The notes under the pieces are model-generated. The model worked only from the letters and a program-made list of their open reading frames with translations, had not been told where the DNA came from and ran no database searches. A stretch of 38,444 bases of DNA from Planctomycetota bacterium (GTDB lineage: Bacteria > Planctomycetota > Planctomycetia > Pirellulales > Pirellulaceae): positions 1 through 38,444 of the forward strand of contig CAUJKE010000140.1 in the NCBI GenBank assembly GCA_963205385.1, read 5' to 3'. This document shows, one piece after another, positions 8,591 to 16,854 of the stretch. Positions within the stretch are counted from its first letter, which is position 1, and each line of letters begins with the position of its first letter. The position numbers were made by a program, and so were the translations under genes.

Positions 8591-9349
8591 ATGCAATCAA
8601 GTTTTGTTCGTTGGCAACGCTCGTCGCGGCTGCTGTTGTGCAGCGTGCTCTGCGGCCTGGTCTGTACAACCCTGGCTGGGTGCGGAGGAACGTATGCCTC
8701 GCGGATGGAAAAGAACGCCGCCGACCTCAAGGCAGGACGCCGGCAACCAGGGGGGGGCGCGGTAGCCTCAGACGTTAGCCCGTTGCTCTATGCAGGCGTG
8801 TACGAGATCGTGAACACGCAGTCGCAACCCACCGGCATCAAGATCAACCTGCCGAAGTCTTTCCTCGATCCCAGCGGTACTCCGCTATTCACGATCAACG
8901 CCAATGTCGGCGACCTGGTTGAAGCCGTGCAGGGGGAAACGACGTTGATGGTCTGGTACTACCCGGATCCCAACGGCAAGCGAATGCCGGCCATTTTGTC
9001 GTATTCGCGCGTGCCGGCGCAACCGAATGATCCTGCGAAAGCGGACGCGCTGCTAACCGCCGGTTTTGACGCGCCGCCCAGCATTACGGAGTTCACCTCG
9101 CCCGCCGGGAAGTGGCGCAAGACGAGCGTCGATATCGAGATGAATCTCCCGAGCGAATCGATCAGCGGCGCGCAGGTTTCCGTCCCCGCGCGCAACGACC
9201 GTTACGTTTTGATGACTTCCAACGAGAACATCCTGATCCAAGCGATCGCGCCGACCACCGTGGCCGATAACTTTTTTTCCGCGGTGGAAGCCGCCGTGCG
9301 CACGGTGCAGGTCGGCCCGCCGGCCGTGACGGGACAGGTCGTACAATAA
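8591..9349 (+). CDS. Predicted lipoprotein of unknown function
   Basis: The product has 252 residues. A basic start, a hydrophobic stretch (about 13-28) and the lipobox LAGC with Cys31 mark it as a lipoprotein, to be processed by the lipoprotein pathway that includes the Lnt encoded at 12738-14615. After a short linker the body (about 60-245) has alternating polar and hydrophobic stretches that suggest a mostly beta fold. Motifs such as IKINLPKSFLDP and LMVWYYPDP are visible, but I do not recognise a family. The gene is followed by the SDR gene, whose chosen ATG is 69 bases after the stop. It diverges from the propeller/cytochrome gene. Function is unknown. Confidence 0.8.
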   Translation: MQSSFVRWQRSSRLLLCSVLCGLVCTTLAGCGGTYASRMEKNAADLKAGRRQPGGGAVASDVSPLLYAGVYEIVNTQSQPTGIKINLPKSFLDPSGTPLFTINANVGDLVEAVQGETTLMVWYYPDPNGKRMPAILSYSRVPAQPNDPAKADALLTAGFDAPPSITEFTSPAGKWRKTSVDIEMNLPSESISGAQVSVPARNDRYVLMTSNENILIQAIAPTTVADNFFSAVEAAVRTVQVGPPAVTGQVVQ

Positions 9350-9418
9350 TTGGCGCGGCCCGTTGGCGGCGCAAACTTGTTTCATGTTATCCGGACAGTG
9401 GATGCCAAAGGTCGCGTC

Positions 9419-10441
9419 ATGCCTACTGCTTTTGTGACCGGCGCGACCGGATTCATCGGCGGCCATCTGGCTGCGGCGCTTGTCGCGCGCGGGTGGCGCG
9501 TTAAAGCGCTCGTCCGACCGACTTCCCGCACCACGACGATCGCGGCGACGGGGGCCGAATTGTTTACGGCTGCGCTCGATGACGCGCAAGCACTTGCCCC
9601 GCACCTGGAAAACGTCGATTGCGTGTTTCATGTGGCGGGAGCGATTGCCGCTTTGAACGAGGCGGAGTTTCAGCGCGTAAATGCCGCCGGCGCCGCTGCA
9701 TTGGCTGCGGCCTGCGCTGCGCAATCGCGGCCACCCACATTCATCTTCGTGTCGAGCGTCGCCGCCGCCGGTCCCATTGCGCGCGGACGAGTGCGTGCCG
9801 AGAGCGATGCGGCATCACCGATCTCCGCTTATGGCCGCAGCAAGTTCGCAGCGGAACAAGCGCTGCGCGACTTCGCCGGCGATCTCCCGATCACCGTGGT
9901 TCGGCCCGGCGTCGTGTTTGGTCCTGGAGACCGTTCGACGCTCTCGATCTTCTCCGGCATTGCCTACAGCGGGCTGCATGTTTATCCGCGCTTCCGCACG
10001 CCTCCGCTGTCTGTGATCTATGTCGACGACCTGGTCGAAATCCTGCTCGCCGCCGCTGACCAAGGCGAACGACTTGCGCCTGCGAGCGCCAACGGGGACG
10101 CACTTCCTGGGCAGGGCGTCTACTTTGCCACGCGCGACGAGTTTCCGACCTATCACGAGTTCGGTTGGCTCGCGGCACAGGCACTGGGGCGGAGGTGGTT
10201 CGTCCCGTTGCCGCTCGCGCCGCCGATTCCGTTTCTCGTCGGCGGTCTGAGCCAACTTGCGGGGCAAGTGCGCGGCAAGGCGTCCATTGTCAATCTCGAT
10301 AAGATGCGCGAAGCCACGGTTACGAGTTGGGCCTGTTCGCCGGCCAAGGTTCAGCAGAAGTTCCGGCTCGTCCCGCGCGACTCTTTGCTGGAACAAATGC
10401 GGCAGACCGTAGTCTGGTATCGCACCAACCGCTGGATTTGA
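9419..10441 (+). CDS. NAD-dependent epimerase/dehydratase-like (extended SDR) protein
   Basis: With the ATG at 9419 the protein is 340 residues. A TTG 69 bases earlier is in frame, but the SDR fold clearly starts at MPTAFVTGATGFIG. The dinucleotide-binding loop TGATGFIG is at 7-14, the catalytic pair is Y138/K142 in SAYGRSK, and the partner serine is at 112-113 in FVSSVA. PGVVFGPGD is typical of extended SDRs that act on nucleotide sugars, dihydroflavonol-like or sterol-like substrates. The C-terminal third contains a hydrophobic proline-rich stretch (PLPLAPPIPFLVGG) that may touch the membrane. The substrate cannot be told from sequence, and the neighbours give no hint. Confidence 0.88.
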   Translation: MPTAFVTGATGFIGGHLAAALVARGWRVKALVRPTSRTTTIAATGAELFTAALDDAQALAPHLENVDCVFHVAGAIAALNEAEFQRVNAAGAAALAAACAAQSRPPTFIFVSSVAAAGPIARGRVRAESDAASPISAYGRSKFAAEQALRDFAGDLPITVVRPGVVFGPGDRSTLSIFSGIAYSGLHVYPRFRTPPLSVIYVDDLVEILLAAADQGERLAPASANGDALPGQGVYFATRDEFPTYHEFGWLAAQALGRRWFVPLPLAPPIPFLVGGLSQLAGQVRGKASIVNLDKMREATVTSWACSPAKVQQKFRLVPRDSLLEQMRQTVVWYRTNRWI

Positions 10442-10502
10442 TGTAAGCCGTGTGTCGCCAAGCAGTTGCCGCAATCGTGCGAAACGTGCGCAAGACGCGC
10501 GG

Positions 10503-10533
10503 TTGACCTTTTTCTCACTCGCCGCGCTATAAT
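10503..10533 (+). promoter_or_regulatory. Sigma-70-like promoter before the ECF sigma/anti-sigma pair
   Basis: TTGACC (10503-10508) and a perfect TATAAT (10528-10533) are 19 bases apart, about 80 bases before the sigma-factor ATG. The spacing is slightly long. The match suggests a housekeeping promoter rather than only autoregulation by the ECF factor. Confidence 0.55.
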
Positions 10534-10613
10534 CGTTTGTGCTCGCGCGCTTGCGCGGCGAAAATGAAGGCTTCACACCCGCCCTGCTATTTCCCTGCCT
10601 CTGGCCCACCTGC

Positions 10614-11258
10614 ATGACCACCGCTTCCCAGTCCACCGACGGAACGCTAATTGCCGCCGTGTTAGCCGGCGACAGCGAGGCATTTGCGGTGCTGGTCGAG
10701 CGCTACCAGGGACCGCTTCGCCGCCTGGCCGAGAGTCGGCTGGGCAATCGCGATTGGGCCCAGGATGTCGTGCAGGAGACATTTCTCTGCGCGTTCAAAT
10801 CTCTCCGCGGCTACGATTCCCGGTTCAGCTTTCGCACCTGGCTCTGGACGATTTTGCTCAACCAGTGCGCGCGACACTATCAAAAGCGGCAACGGCAGGC
10901 CGCGATCCTGGCAGGGGCGGTTCGCGATTGCCCGCAGCATTCGCTGCAGCCGCTCGCTGGCGGGGAACCTTCGCCGCAGGAGACACTGTTGGCCAAGGAG
11001 CAAGCCGAAGTCCTCACGCAAGTTCTCGCCGCGCTTCCCGACGAGCAAGCAGACGCCTTGCGACTCCGCTTTTTTGGCGAACTCAAGTTTCAGGAAATTG
11101 CCGACGTGCAAGGCTGCAGTTTAACCACCGCCAAGAATCGCGTCCGTTTTGGACTGTTGCAAATGGCGGGAAGGCTCCGTCCCACTGGCGAACCGGCCGA
11201 CAGCAAAGCTAGCTTCGCCGCGCACCGCTCCCCACTGACCACCGAGGCGGACGTATGA
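10614..11258 (+). CDS. ECF RNA polymerase sigma factor
   Basis: With the ATG at 10614 the protein is 214 residues. The frame is open 25 codons further upstream, but MTTASQSTDGTLIAAVLAGD fits the usual ECF start. Region 2 spans about 20-90 and contains DVVQETFLCAFKSL for core binding and the RFSFRTWLW stretch that reads the -10 element. Region 4 spans about 135-190, with the helix-turn-helix FQEIADVQGCSLTTAKNRVRFG. The ATG of the next gene overlaps this stop (ATGA, 11255-11258), so the two are translationally coupled, which is usual for a sigma and its anti-sigma factor. The Ser/Thr-rich tail after 190 is dispensable-looking. The regulon is unknown. Confidence 0.93.
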   Translation: MTTASQSTDGTLIAAVLAGDSEAFAVLVERYQGPLRRLAESRLGNRDWAQDVVQETFLCAFKSLRGYDSRFSFRTWLWTILLNQCARHYQKRQRQAAILAGAVRDCPQHSLQPLAGGEPSPQETLLAKEQAEVLTQVLAALPDEQADALRLRFFGELKFQEIADVQGCSLTTAKNRVRFGLLQMAGRLRPTGEPADSKASFAAHRSPLTTEADV

Positions 11259-11911
11259 AGTCTCTCGATTGCGACCAGGTGTTTGACATCCTCACCCGCG
11301 GCCCGTTTCCGACCGGCGAGAGCAGCGACTATTTGGTCGAGGAGCACCTCGCGTGTTGCTACGAATGCCGGCAATTGGCTGAAGCCTTGCGTCCGGCGGT
11401 CGAACTGTTCCACGAAGCGATCCTCCCCGAGGACGCCCGCGATCTGCCGGGCTATCAAGGGGTCTACGCCGGCCAATCCGGCGGTCTAGGCTTGGCGCAA
11501 CTGGTCGCGCAAGCGATCGAGCCGCAAGCCTCGCTCCCTCGCGCGCATCCCGTGGCGGCGTCGCAGCACGCCTGGAACGCCTGGCTGGCGTCCTGGAGAT
11601 TGCAATTAGGAACCGCCCTGGCCGTAGGCATGCTGTTGGCGCTGACGGTGTGGGGCGAACCAGCGCCGACGCTCCCGCTCCTCTCCCGCAGCCTGATGAC
11701 GCGCAATATCGACTATCGCCCTAGTCACGAAAGTTACGCGGCGCTCGCCAGGCTGCCGCTTTCGACCGCGTGTCAACTCCCCCCCTCGCCGCTGGTGGAA
11801 AACGCGTCCTGGCATTGCTGCACGCAGTGCCACGCTGCAGAACGCGGGCCAGCCGTTTCAACGGCTATGCTCGCCAGCATCGCAACCAGTTGTCAGGCTT
11901 GTCATCACTAA
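11255..11911 (+). CDS. Zinc-type anti-sigma factor with two CxxCH motifs in its outer tail
   Basis: The product has 218 residues. The N-terminal cytoplasmic part has a zinc anti-sigma signature, H31-x3-C35-x2-C38, with an additional Cys6. One membrane helix follows at about 116-133. The tail beyond it, which would lie outside the cytoplasm, contains two perfect heme c attachment motifs: CTQCH (189-193) and CQACH (213-217). The second sits at the very C-terminus, which ends CHH. Seen directly: the overlap with the sigma gene, the Cys/His pattern and both CxxCH motifs. Known: H-x3-C-x2-C anti-sigma domains hold ECF factors at the membrane, and CxxCH outside the membrane is where heme c is attached. 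Inferred: the tail may sense redox state, electron carriers or heme supply. It could also bind a metal other than heme. Confidence 0.82.
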   Translation: MKSLDCDQVFDILTRGPFPTGESSDYLVEEHLACCYECRQLAEALRPAVELFHEAILPEDARDLPGYQGVYAGQSGGLGLAQLVAQAIEPQASLPRAHPVAASQHAWNAWLASWRLQLGTALAVGMLLALTVWGEPAPTLPLLSRSLMTRNIDYRPSHESYAALARLPLSTACQLPPSPLVENASWHCCTQCHAAERGPAVSTAMLASIATSCQACHH

Positions 11912-12024
11912 GCAACTGCCGGACGCCGGGACTGGTCGCTGCTCGCGGCAGGCGGTAGAGTGTGGCCAACGTCAGGCGGCGCCGGGCTACCTGGAAGCGA
12001 ACCCTCTTGCAGCGGTCGGCAGCC

Positions 12025-12741
12025 ATGCGCATCGCGCTGATGATTACTTGTTTGGGGGACGTCATTCGCCCCAACGCAGGCATCGCGACCGTGAACCTCT
12101 TGCGCCGCCTTGGCCATACGGTCGAGTTTCCCGCGGCGCAAACCTGCTGCGGCCAGCCGATGTTCAACAGCGGCTTTGTCGACCTTGCGCGCGAGCAAGC
12201 GCGGCATACGATTGGCGTGTTTGAATCGGCCGAGACGGTGGTCGTTCCCTCCGGCTCCTGCGCGGCGATGGTCAAGACGGAATATCCGCAGCTTTTCCCG
12301 CCGGAGGATCCTTGGCATGCGCGTGCGCTCGCGCTGGCCGCCAAGACGTTCGAACTCAGCGACTTGCTCGTGAATCAGCTCGGCGTGCTCGACGTCGGTG
12401 CGAAATTCGCCGGGCGAGTCGCTTACCATTATGCCTGCCACTTGCGGATGTTGGGCCAGACCAACGAAGTCCAGCAACTGGTCGCGCACATCGCGGGGGC
12501 GACATACGTCCCGCTGGAGCGACAGGACCAATGCTGTGGCTTCGGCGGATCCTTCGCCGTCCGTTATCCGCAAATCTCCGGTGCGATGGTCGACGACAAA
12601 ATGGCCTGCGTGTTGGCGACGGCGGCGGATGTGCTTATCTCGACCGATGCCGGTTGCCTGATGAACATCGGCGGCCGGCTACACCGCGAACGACACACGA
12701 TCGAAGTGCTGCATCTCGCGGAACTGCTCGAACGCCGCTAA
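12025..12741 (+). CDS. lutA: LutA/GlpC-type (Fe-S) oxidoreductase subunit
   Basis: With the ATG at 12025 the protein is 238 residues, the size of LutA (YkgE). It has two CCG domains: TCCGQPMFNSG with C41/C42 and paired C79, then QCCGFGGSFAVR with C170/C171, preceded by C138 and followed by C211. Such cysteine sets bind iron-sulfur clusters. In Bacillus and others, LutA works with LutB and LutC to oxidise L-lactate to pyruvate. Here no lutB or lutC lies next to it: upstream is the sigma/anti-sigma pair and downstream is lnt on the other strand, overlapping by 4 bases at the stops. The lactate role is therefore uncertain, and partners may be elsewhere. Confidence 0.85.
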   Translation: MRIALMITCLGDVIRPNAGIATVNLLRRLGHTVEFPAAQTCCGQPMFNSGFVDLAREQARHTIGVFESAETVVVPSGSCAAMVKTEYPQLFPPEDPWHARALALAAKTFELSDLLVNQLGVLDVGAKFAGRVAYHYACHLRMLGQTNEVQQLVAHIAGATYVPLERQDQCCGFGGSFAVRYPQISGAMVDDKMACVLATAADVLISTDAGCLMNIGGRLHRERHTIEVLHLAELLERR

Positions 12742-14615
12742 ATAAATCGCCGCAGGCCAACCGCCGCGCAGACCGCGACCAACGCCAGGCAGAGCGCGGC
12801 GGGATAATCGCCGAAGTACGTGTAGGGAGAGAAGCGGCCGTCCGGCGGCACGTCAACGGCCAGCGTCGCGACGGCGCGGCGCGGACCTTTCGCCAGCACG
12901 CGCCCGCTGCCATCCACGGCGATCGAAAACCCCGTGTTCGCGGCGACGAGCATCGGACGGCGATGCTCGACCGCACGCATAATCGCGCACTGCGCATGTA
13001 AGTCGAGTTGCGCCGAACCCCAGAACCAGCCATCGTTCGTCACGCTCACGAGCATGTCTGGCGATTGGCCGCGCTGCTCCAGGTCGATAATCTGGCGCCG
13101 AATCAGGTGCGGAACCGTGCTTTCGAAGCAAATGCTAGGAGCGAGCGTGTAGTCCCCCACGACGAACGCCTCGGCTTGCTTGCCCCGTGTGAGTCCCTCA
13201 GGCATCGGCGTGAAGCGGTAGATCCAGGGCCAGGTTTCGCCCAGCGGAATATACTCGCCGAACATGACCGGATGCATTTTGTGATACTGCGCCGCAACAT
13301 CACCATCGTCCGCAAGCATGAGCGCCGAATTGTAGCGCGCGATCCCGTCCCGCTGGAAGCCCACCGTCATCGAGCCCATGATTTGGGCGATGCTGCGCCG
13401 CTGGCCTGCGGCGGTCGACGCCGTTTGGTTAATGGCCGCAACGGTCGACGCGCAGTGCTGATGGAACTCATCCTTGGCAAGTTGCGCCCGCTTCCAACTC
13501 ACCCCCTCCGGCAACGACTCCTCGCCGTCAAACGTGTACTGCGGAAAGACCGACATGAAGACCGACTCCGGCCAGATCATCACCTGCGTTTGCGGATACT
13601 GCCGCGCGGCGGCGACCGCCTGATGTTGATACGCGCGGCACGTCTCGACAAAATGTTCGGGGGGAACATCGAAGATCGTATCGACGGAGTTTTGCAGCAG
13701 CGCCACGCTCAGCGGCGGGCGAGCCGTTGCGTGCGGCGCGGTCGCCATTCGCCACGCGCCATAGCCCAGCACGGCGACCAGAACGGCGCCCGCCGTGACG
13801 AGCGGCGCGAACGACCAGCGGCGGTCACGACGGTTCCAAGGCAGCGCTTGGGCGATCCCAGCGGCGACGAGCATGACCACGAAGCTCACGGCGTACGCGC
13901 CTCCCAGGTCAGCGACTTGGATCAGCCAGGGAAACGCTTCTGCCTGCGAGTGGCCCAATAGCCCAATGGAAAAGCCGGTGAGAAAGTGGCTGCGGGCGAA
14001 TTCAAGTCCGACCCAAATCGTCGGCGCGGCGAGAACGAGCGGGATCCTCAAGCGCCGTACGGCGACGCGCGAAAGCCCGACGAACAGCGCGAAATAGACC
14101 GCCAAATAAGCCGCGAGCGCGATCCAACCCAGGTACAATGCCCAATACGCTTGCCGCACCCCTTCCATGACGATAAGCCAGTGGACGAAGCCTGCCAGCC
14201 AGATGGTCAAGTAAGGACGACGTCCCGCGAGCGTCTCCTGTTTGATTAACAACAAAAATCCCAACGGCGCGATAAACGCCAGCGGCGGCAGTTGGGGAAT
14301 GAGCCAGGTGAACGGCGTCACCGCCAAGGCGAAGCTCATCGCGATGGCGGTTCCCAAGGCGATCCACCGCGCGTGCGGAAAAGCCGTCGAACCCCGCGCC
14401 AGCACCCACAAGCTACCCACCAACAGCAACAGTTCCACCACTTGCACACTGACCGGCGCGAGCGCCACGGCCAGCAGTAAGCCGCTCCCCAGCGACAGGC
14501 TCCACGTCGAGAGCCGCCACGGACGCGCAGCCTGGTCCTCGGCGGCGCAAGCGGTCGCAGGCATCGGGGGTGAAGTCGCGGTCGTCATACGGCGGGGAGC
14601 GGACGTGGTGGACAT
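12738..14615 (-). CDS. lnt: Apolipoprotein N-acyltransferase
   Basis: The enzyme adds the third fatty acid to the N-terminal cysteine of lipoproteins in the inner membrane. From the ATG at 14615 it has 625 residues, longer than the roughly 510 of E. coli Lnt, owing to an N-terminal extension. An ATG nine codons in is also possible. About seven hydrophobic segments lie between residues 38 and 285, and another at 602-618. The nitrilase domain (about 302-590) has all three catalytic residues: E350 in WPESVF, K446 in YHKMHPVMFGEYIP and C496 in PSICFEST. The gene diverges from the barrel-like gene at 14885. Two competing hairpins lie just before the start. A diderm with lipoproteins, such as those at 8591 and possibly 37636, is expected to need this enzyme. 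Confidence 0.93.
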   Translation of the reverse strand: MSTTSAPRRMTTATSPPMPATACAAEDQAARPWRLSTWSLSLGSGLLLAVALAPVSVQVVELLLLVGSLWVLARGSTAFPHARWIALGTAIAMSFALAVTPFTWLIPQLPPLAFIAPLGFLLLIKQETLAGRRPYLTIWLAGFVHWLIVMEGVRQAYWALYLGWIALAAYLAVYFALFVGLSRVAVRRLRIPLVLAAPTIWVGLEFARSHFLTGFSIGLLGHSQAEAFPWLIQVADLGGAYAVSFVVMLVAAGIAQALPWNRRDRRWSFAPLVTAGAVLVAVLGYGAWRMATAPHATARPPLSVALLQNSVDTIFDVPPEHFVETCRAYQHQAVAAARQYPQTQVMIWPESVFMSVFPQYTFDGEESLPEGVSWKRAQLAKDEFHQHCASTVAAINQTASTAAGQRRSIAQIMGSMTVGFQRDGIARYNSALMLADDGDVAAQYHKMHPVMFGEYIPLGETWPWIYRFTPMPEGLTRGKQAEAFVVGDYTLAPSICFESTVPHLIRRQIIDLEQRGQSPDMLVSVTNDGWFWGSAQLDLHAQCAIMRAVEHRRPMLVAANTGFSIAVDGSGRVLAKGPRRAVATLAVDVPPDGRFSPYTYFGDYPAALCLALVAVCAAVGLRRFI

Positions 14616-14629
14616 GAATTCGCCAGCCT

Positions 14630-14662
14630 GGCCAAAGGAACGCAGGCCATCCTTTGGCCTGC
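14630..14662 (-). promoter_or_regulatory. Two mutually exclusive hairpins in the lnt leader
   Basis: On the lnt strand the leader can form either GCAGGCCA/TGGCCTGC (14662-14655 with 14649-14642, loop 5) or GGCCAAAGG/CCTTTGGCC (14659-14651 with 14638-14630, loop 12). Both stems are perfect, and they share bases, so only one can form at a time. They end about 15 bases before the lnt ATG, where an RNA switch or attenuator would act. No ligand can be proposed. Confidence 0.45.
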
Positions 14663-14884
14663 TGCTATCAGAGTATGCGAGTTCGCCCTCGCGGACCAGA
14701 GAAACTGGGTAAACATGGGACTCGTCTATTGTAGGCATCTCGCTCCGCACGGTGGAGTCATTCGGCGGATCAGGACGTGCGGGCGATGTTTGCGGCGTGT
14801 CGATTCGCATTGACACCCCACTCTCTCGCCGCGACAATCCGCCCGCTCTTTCAACTCTCTTCAGCTAGCAATCGGCCTAATCGA

Positions 14885-15721
14885 ATGCCTCCAAGGCAAC
14901 ATGCCTGGCTCGTGCTGTTCGCCTGCGCGCTCGCGCTGGTTGGAGGCCGTGCGCTGCGCGCGCAAGACGTTGAGCTTCCCTCCGTGCTGAGCGCCTCGGA
15001 AGGAGCCATCAGCCATGCGTCACGCGATCGCGCTCGCTACCCGGATGAACTCCCTTCGTTTGGGCAAAAGTTCTACGATCCGGACGAGCTTCCCGCGGAA
15101 GAAAACTGGCCGCCGCACTGGACTTTGCCCCGTCCCGAGATGTGGGAGCAACTGTGGCGGCCTGGCGACTTGCTCGACGACTCCTACTGGTTGCGCCGGC
15201 CGTGGTCCGCAGGATTCCTGGTCGGCACGATGGATGGCGATAGCCTCACGTCGCAAGTCGATCAAGGTTCCGATTGGCTGTATGGTTTTCGCTTCGGCAA
15301 CGACTTCGCGCCGCATTGGGGCTGGGAACTCCGCAACGCATTCTTCAGCCCCGAGTTGTCTTACCCGCGCGATCCCAGCCTTAGCGCGACGGCGCACAAC
15401 TGGTTCGTGGATGTCAACGTGCTGCATTACCCGTGGGGTGATACGCGTCTGCGGCCGTTCTGGTCGATTGGGCTTGGGGCGGCGCAGTTCAAGTTCATGG
15501 ACCAAGACCGATACAACGCCAGCGAGTGGGTCGTCGACCTGCCGCTCGCGATTGGCCTCAAGTATCACTGGACGCGCTGGCTCGCGCTCCGCGGCGAACT
15601 CTCCGACACCATCATCTTCGGGACCGAGCATCTCAATGGCATGAACAATCTCTCCTTCTCGCTCGGCGCCGAAATCCACTGGCACTCCTTCAAAACCCGG
15701 CCGGTGCAATACGGCTACTAG
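14885..15721 (+). CDS. Exported, probably outer-membrane beta-barrel-like protein
   Basis: With the ATG at 14885 the protein is 278 residues. The frame opens 36 codons earlier, but the signal peptide starts here: basic MPPRQH, a hydrophobic run at about 8-20 and cleavage after ALRAQ near 27. The mature N-terminal part is acidic and proline-rich. From about residue 110 to the end, short amphipathic stretches rich in Trp, Tyr, Phe and Gly alternate (for example GSDWLYGFRFGNDF, WSIGLGAAQFKFM and LSFSLGAEIHWHSF), as in eight-stranded barrels of the OmpW/OmpA size class. The chain ends in an aromatic residue, Tyr, as many barrels do. I do not recognise a specific family. The gene diverges from lnt. 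Confidence 0.78.
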   Translation: MPPRQHAWLVLFACALALVGGRALRAQDVELPSVLSASEGAISHASRDRARYPDELPSFGQKFYDPDELPAEENWPPHWTLPRPEMWEQLWRPGDLLDDSYWLRRPWSAGFLVGTMDGDSLTSQVDQGSDWLYGFRFGNDFAPHWGWELRNAFFSPELSYPRDPSLSATAHNWFVDVNVLHYPWGDTRLRPFWSIGLGAAQFKFMDQDRYNASEWVVDLPLAIGLKYHWTRWLALRGELSDTIIFGTEHLNGMNNLSFSLGAEIHWHSFKTRPVQYGY

Positions 15722-15726
15722 GGGGC

Positions 15727-15747
15727 GACAAGTTTCCGCGGCTTGTC
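15727..15747 (+). terminator. Possible terminator hairpin after the barrel-like gene
   Basis: GACAAG (15727-15732) pairs with CTTGTC (15742-15747) around a 9-base loop that itself contains CCGCGG, starting 5 bases after the stop codon. No T-run follows, so it may end or stabilise the transcript, but weakly. Confidence 0.3.
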
Positions 15748-15907
15748 CAAGCGGACGCCGGCTCCGCGCTGCGGGCGCCGTTGCGGCCATGCGCCAAGAA
15801 ACCTTTGCGCTGTTCGCGCGGCTGAGGAAGTTTTTGCCGCCGGCATTTTCCGAACTTCCCTTTCCGCTTCGCTGTAATTAACATCCGGTTACGAGGCGGC
15901 GGTTTCT

Positions 15908-15959
15908 CGCGCGAAATGTGCCCTCGACATTTCCGCGCGCACCGTTTGCCGAGTAGAAT
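15908..15959 (+). promoter_or_regulatory. Long inverted repeat and possible -10 element before the TPR gene
   Basis: CGCGCGAAATGT (15908-15919) is matched by ACATTTCCGCGCG (15927-15939), a 12-bp inverted repeat with one bulged base and a 7-base spacer. A TAGAAT (15954-15959) lies 14 bases further on and 45 bases before the TPR-gene ATG. The position around a likely promoter suits an operator. It could instead be a stem-loop in the transcript of the barrel-like gene. Confidence 0.4.
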
Positions 15960-16004
15960 TTAGGGCAGTGCTGGGCGCGGCGCTTTCTCTTCGGAATTCA
16001 TCTT

Positions 16005-16577
16005 ATGGCTATCACCTCCACCTACGACCGCGTGCGCCGGCAGCAACTGCTGCGCGAAGCAGAAGGCTATCTCGACTTGCTGCTCGTCTTTGGCGAGCAA
16101 TGGCCGCTCCGCGATGAAGTCCGCGACCGGCTTGGCGAGTGCGTGCTGCAGACGCTCGAGCGACTCGACGAATTCTCCGGACAACGCGCGCAGCGGTTGT
16201 ACTTGCGCGGCCAGGCGTTGCGGGCGATGCTGCGCTATGCCGACGCGGTGGCGCCGCTCACCGAATCGGCGGAGCTCGATCCAGATAATCTCAGCGTCTG
16301 GCTGGCGCTTGCGTGGTGCCACAAGCGAACCGGCCGGCTCGACCTGGCGATTCAAGCGCTCGAAGACGCCATGGATGTCGATCCCACGCAGGGAATCGTC
16401 TATTACAACCTGGCTTGCTACTGGGCACTGGCCAAGAATATCAAGCTGACGGTCGCCTATCTTTCCAGGGCGTTCGATTTGGACCCCAATTATCGTGACC
16501 TGATCGCCAAGGAGCCTGACTTCGATCCCGTGCGTCACTTGCGCGAATTTCAAACGCTGACCGCGATGATCGTCTGA
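16005..16577 (+). CDS. TPR-repeat protein
   Basis: The product is 190 residues with no signal peptide and no membrane segment. About three tetratricopeptide units can be read between residues 62 and 163, with the usual small and aromatic residues: RLYLRGQALRAMLRYADAVAPL, then WLALAWCHKRTGRLDLAIQALEDAM and VYYNLACYWALAKNIKLTVAYLSRAF, each followed by a D-P-(D/T/N) turn (LDPDN, VDPTQ, LDPNY). TPR arrays bind other proteins or peptides in the cytoplasm. The partner cannot be told from the sequence. The gene stands alone, preceded by a strong inverted repeat. Confidence 0.88.
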   Translation: MAITSTYDRVRRQQLLREAEGYLDLLLVFGEQWPLRDEVRDRLGECVLQTLERLDEFSGQRAQRLYLRGQALRAMLRYADAVAPLTESAELDPDNLSVWLALAWCHKRTGRLDLAIQALEDAMDVDPTQGIVYYNLACYWALAKNIKLTVAYLSRAFDLDPNYRDLIAKEPDFDPVRHLREFQTLTAMIV

Positions 16578-16854
16578 ATCAACACTCCGGCGTTGCGCGC
16601 TGCTAGCAGTGCTTCGCGTGCGCGGGCCTGGTTGCGCTAGGAAGGGAGTGAGCTTGCGCTTCGCACCGCGCCGCGACAAGTAGTGGCAGCGCCAGCGGTC
16701 GGTGGGAAAAAAATTGGTTGAAGAATTTGCGGAATTTTCGTCGATTGGTGTTCGTCACGAAGCCTTGAGAGCGTTAAGCTATTTACACCAACTGTGCGGC
16801 CTAGAGATCTAGCCGCGATGGCAGTTGAATTCAGGGACCTTGAGGACCACACGG

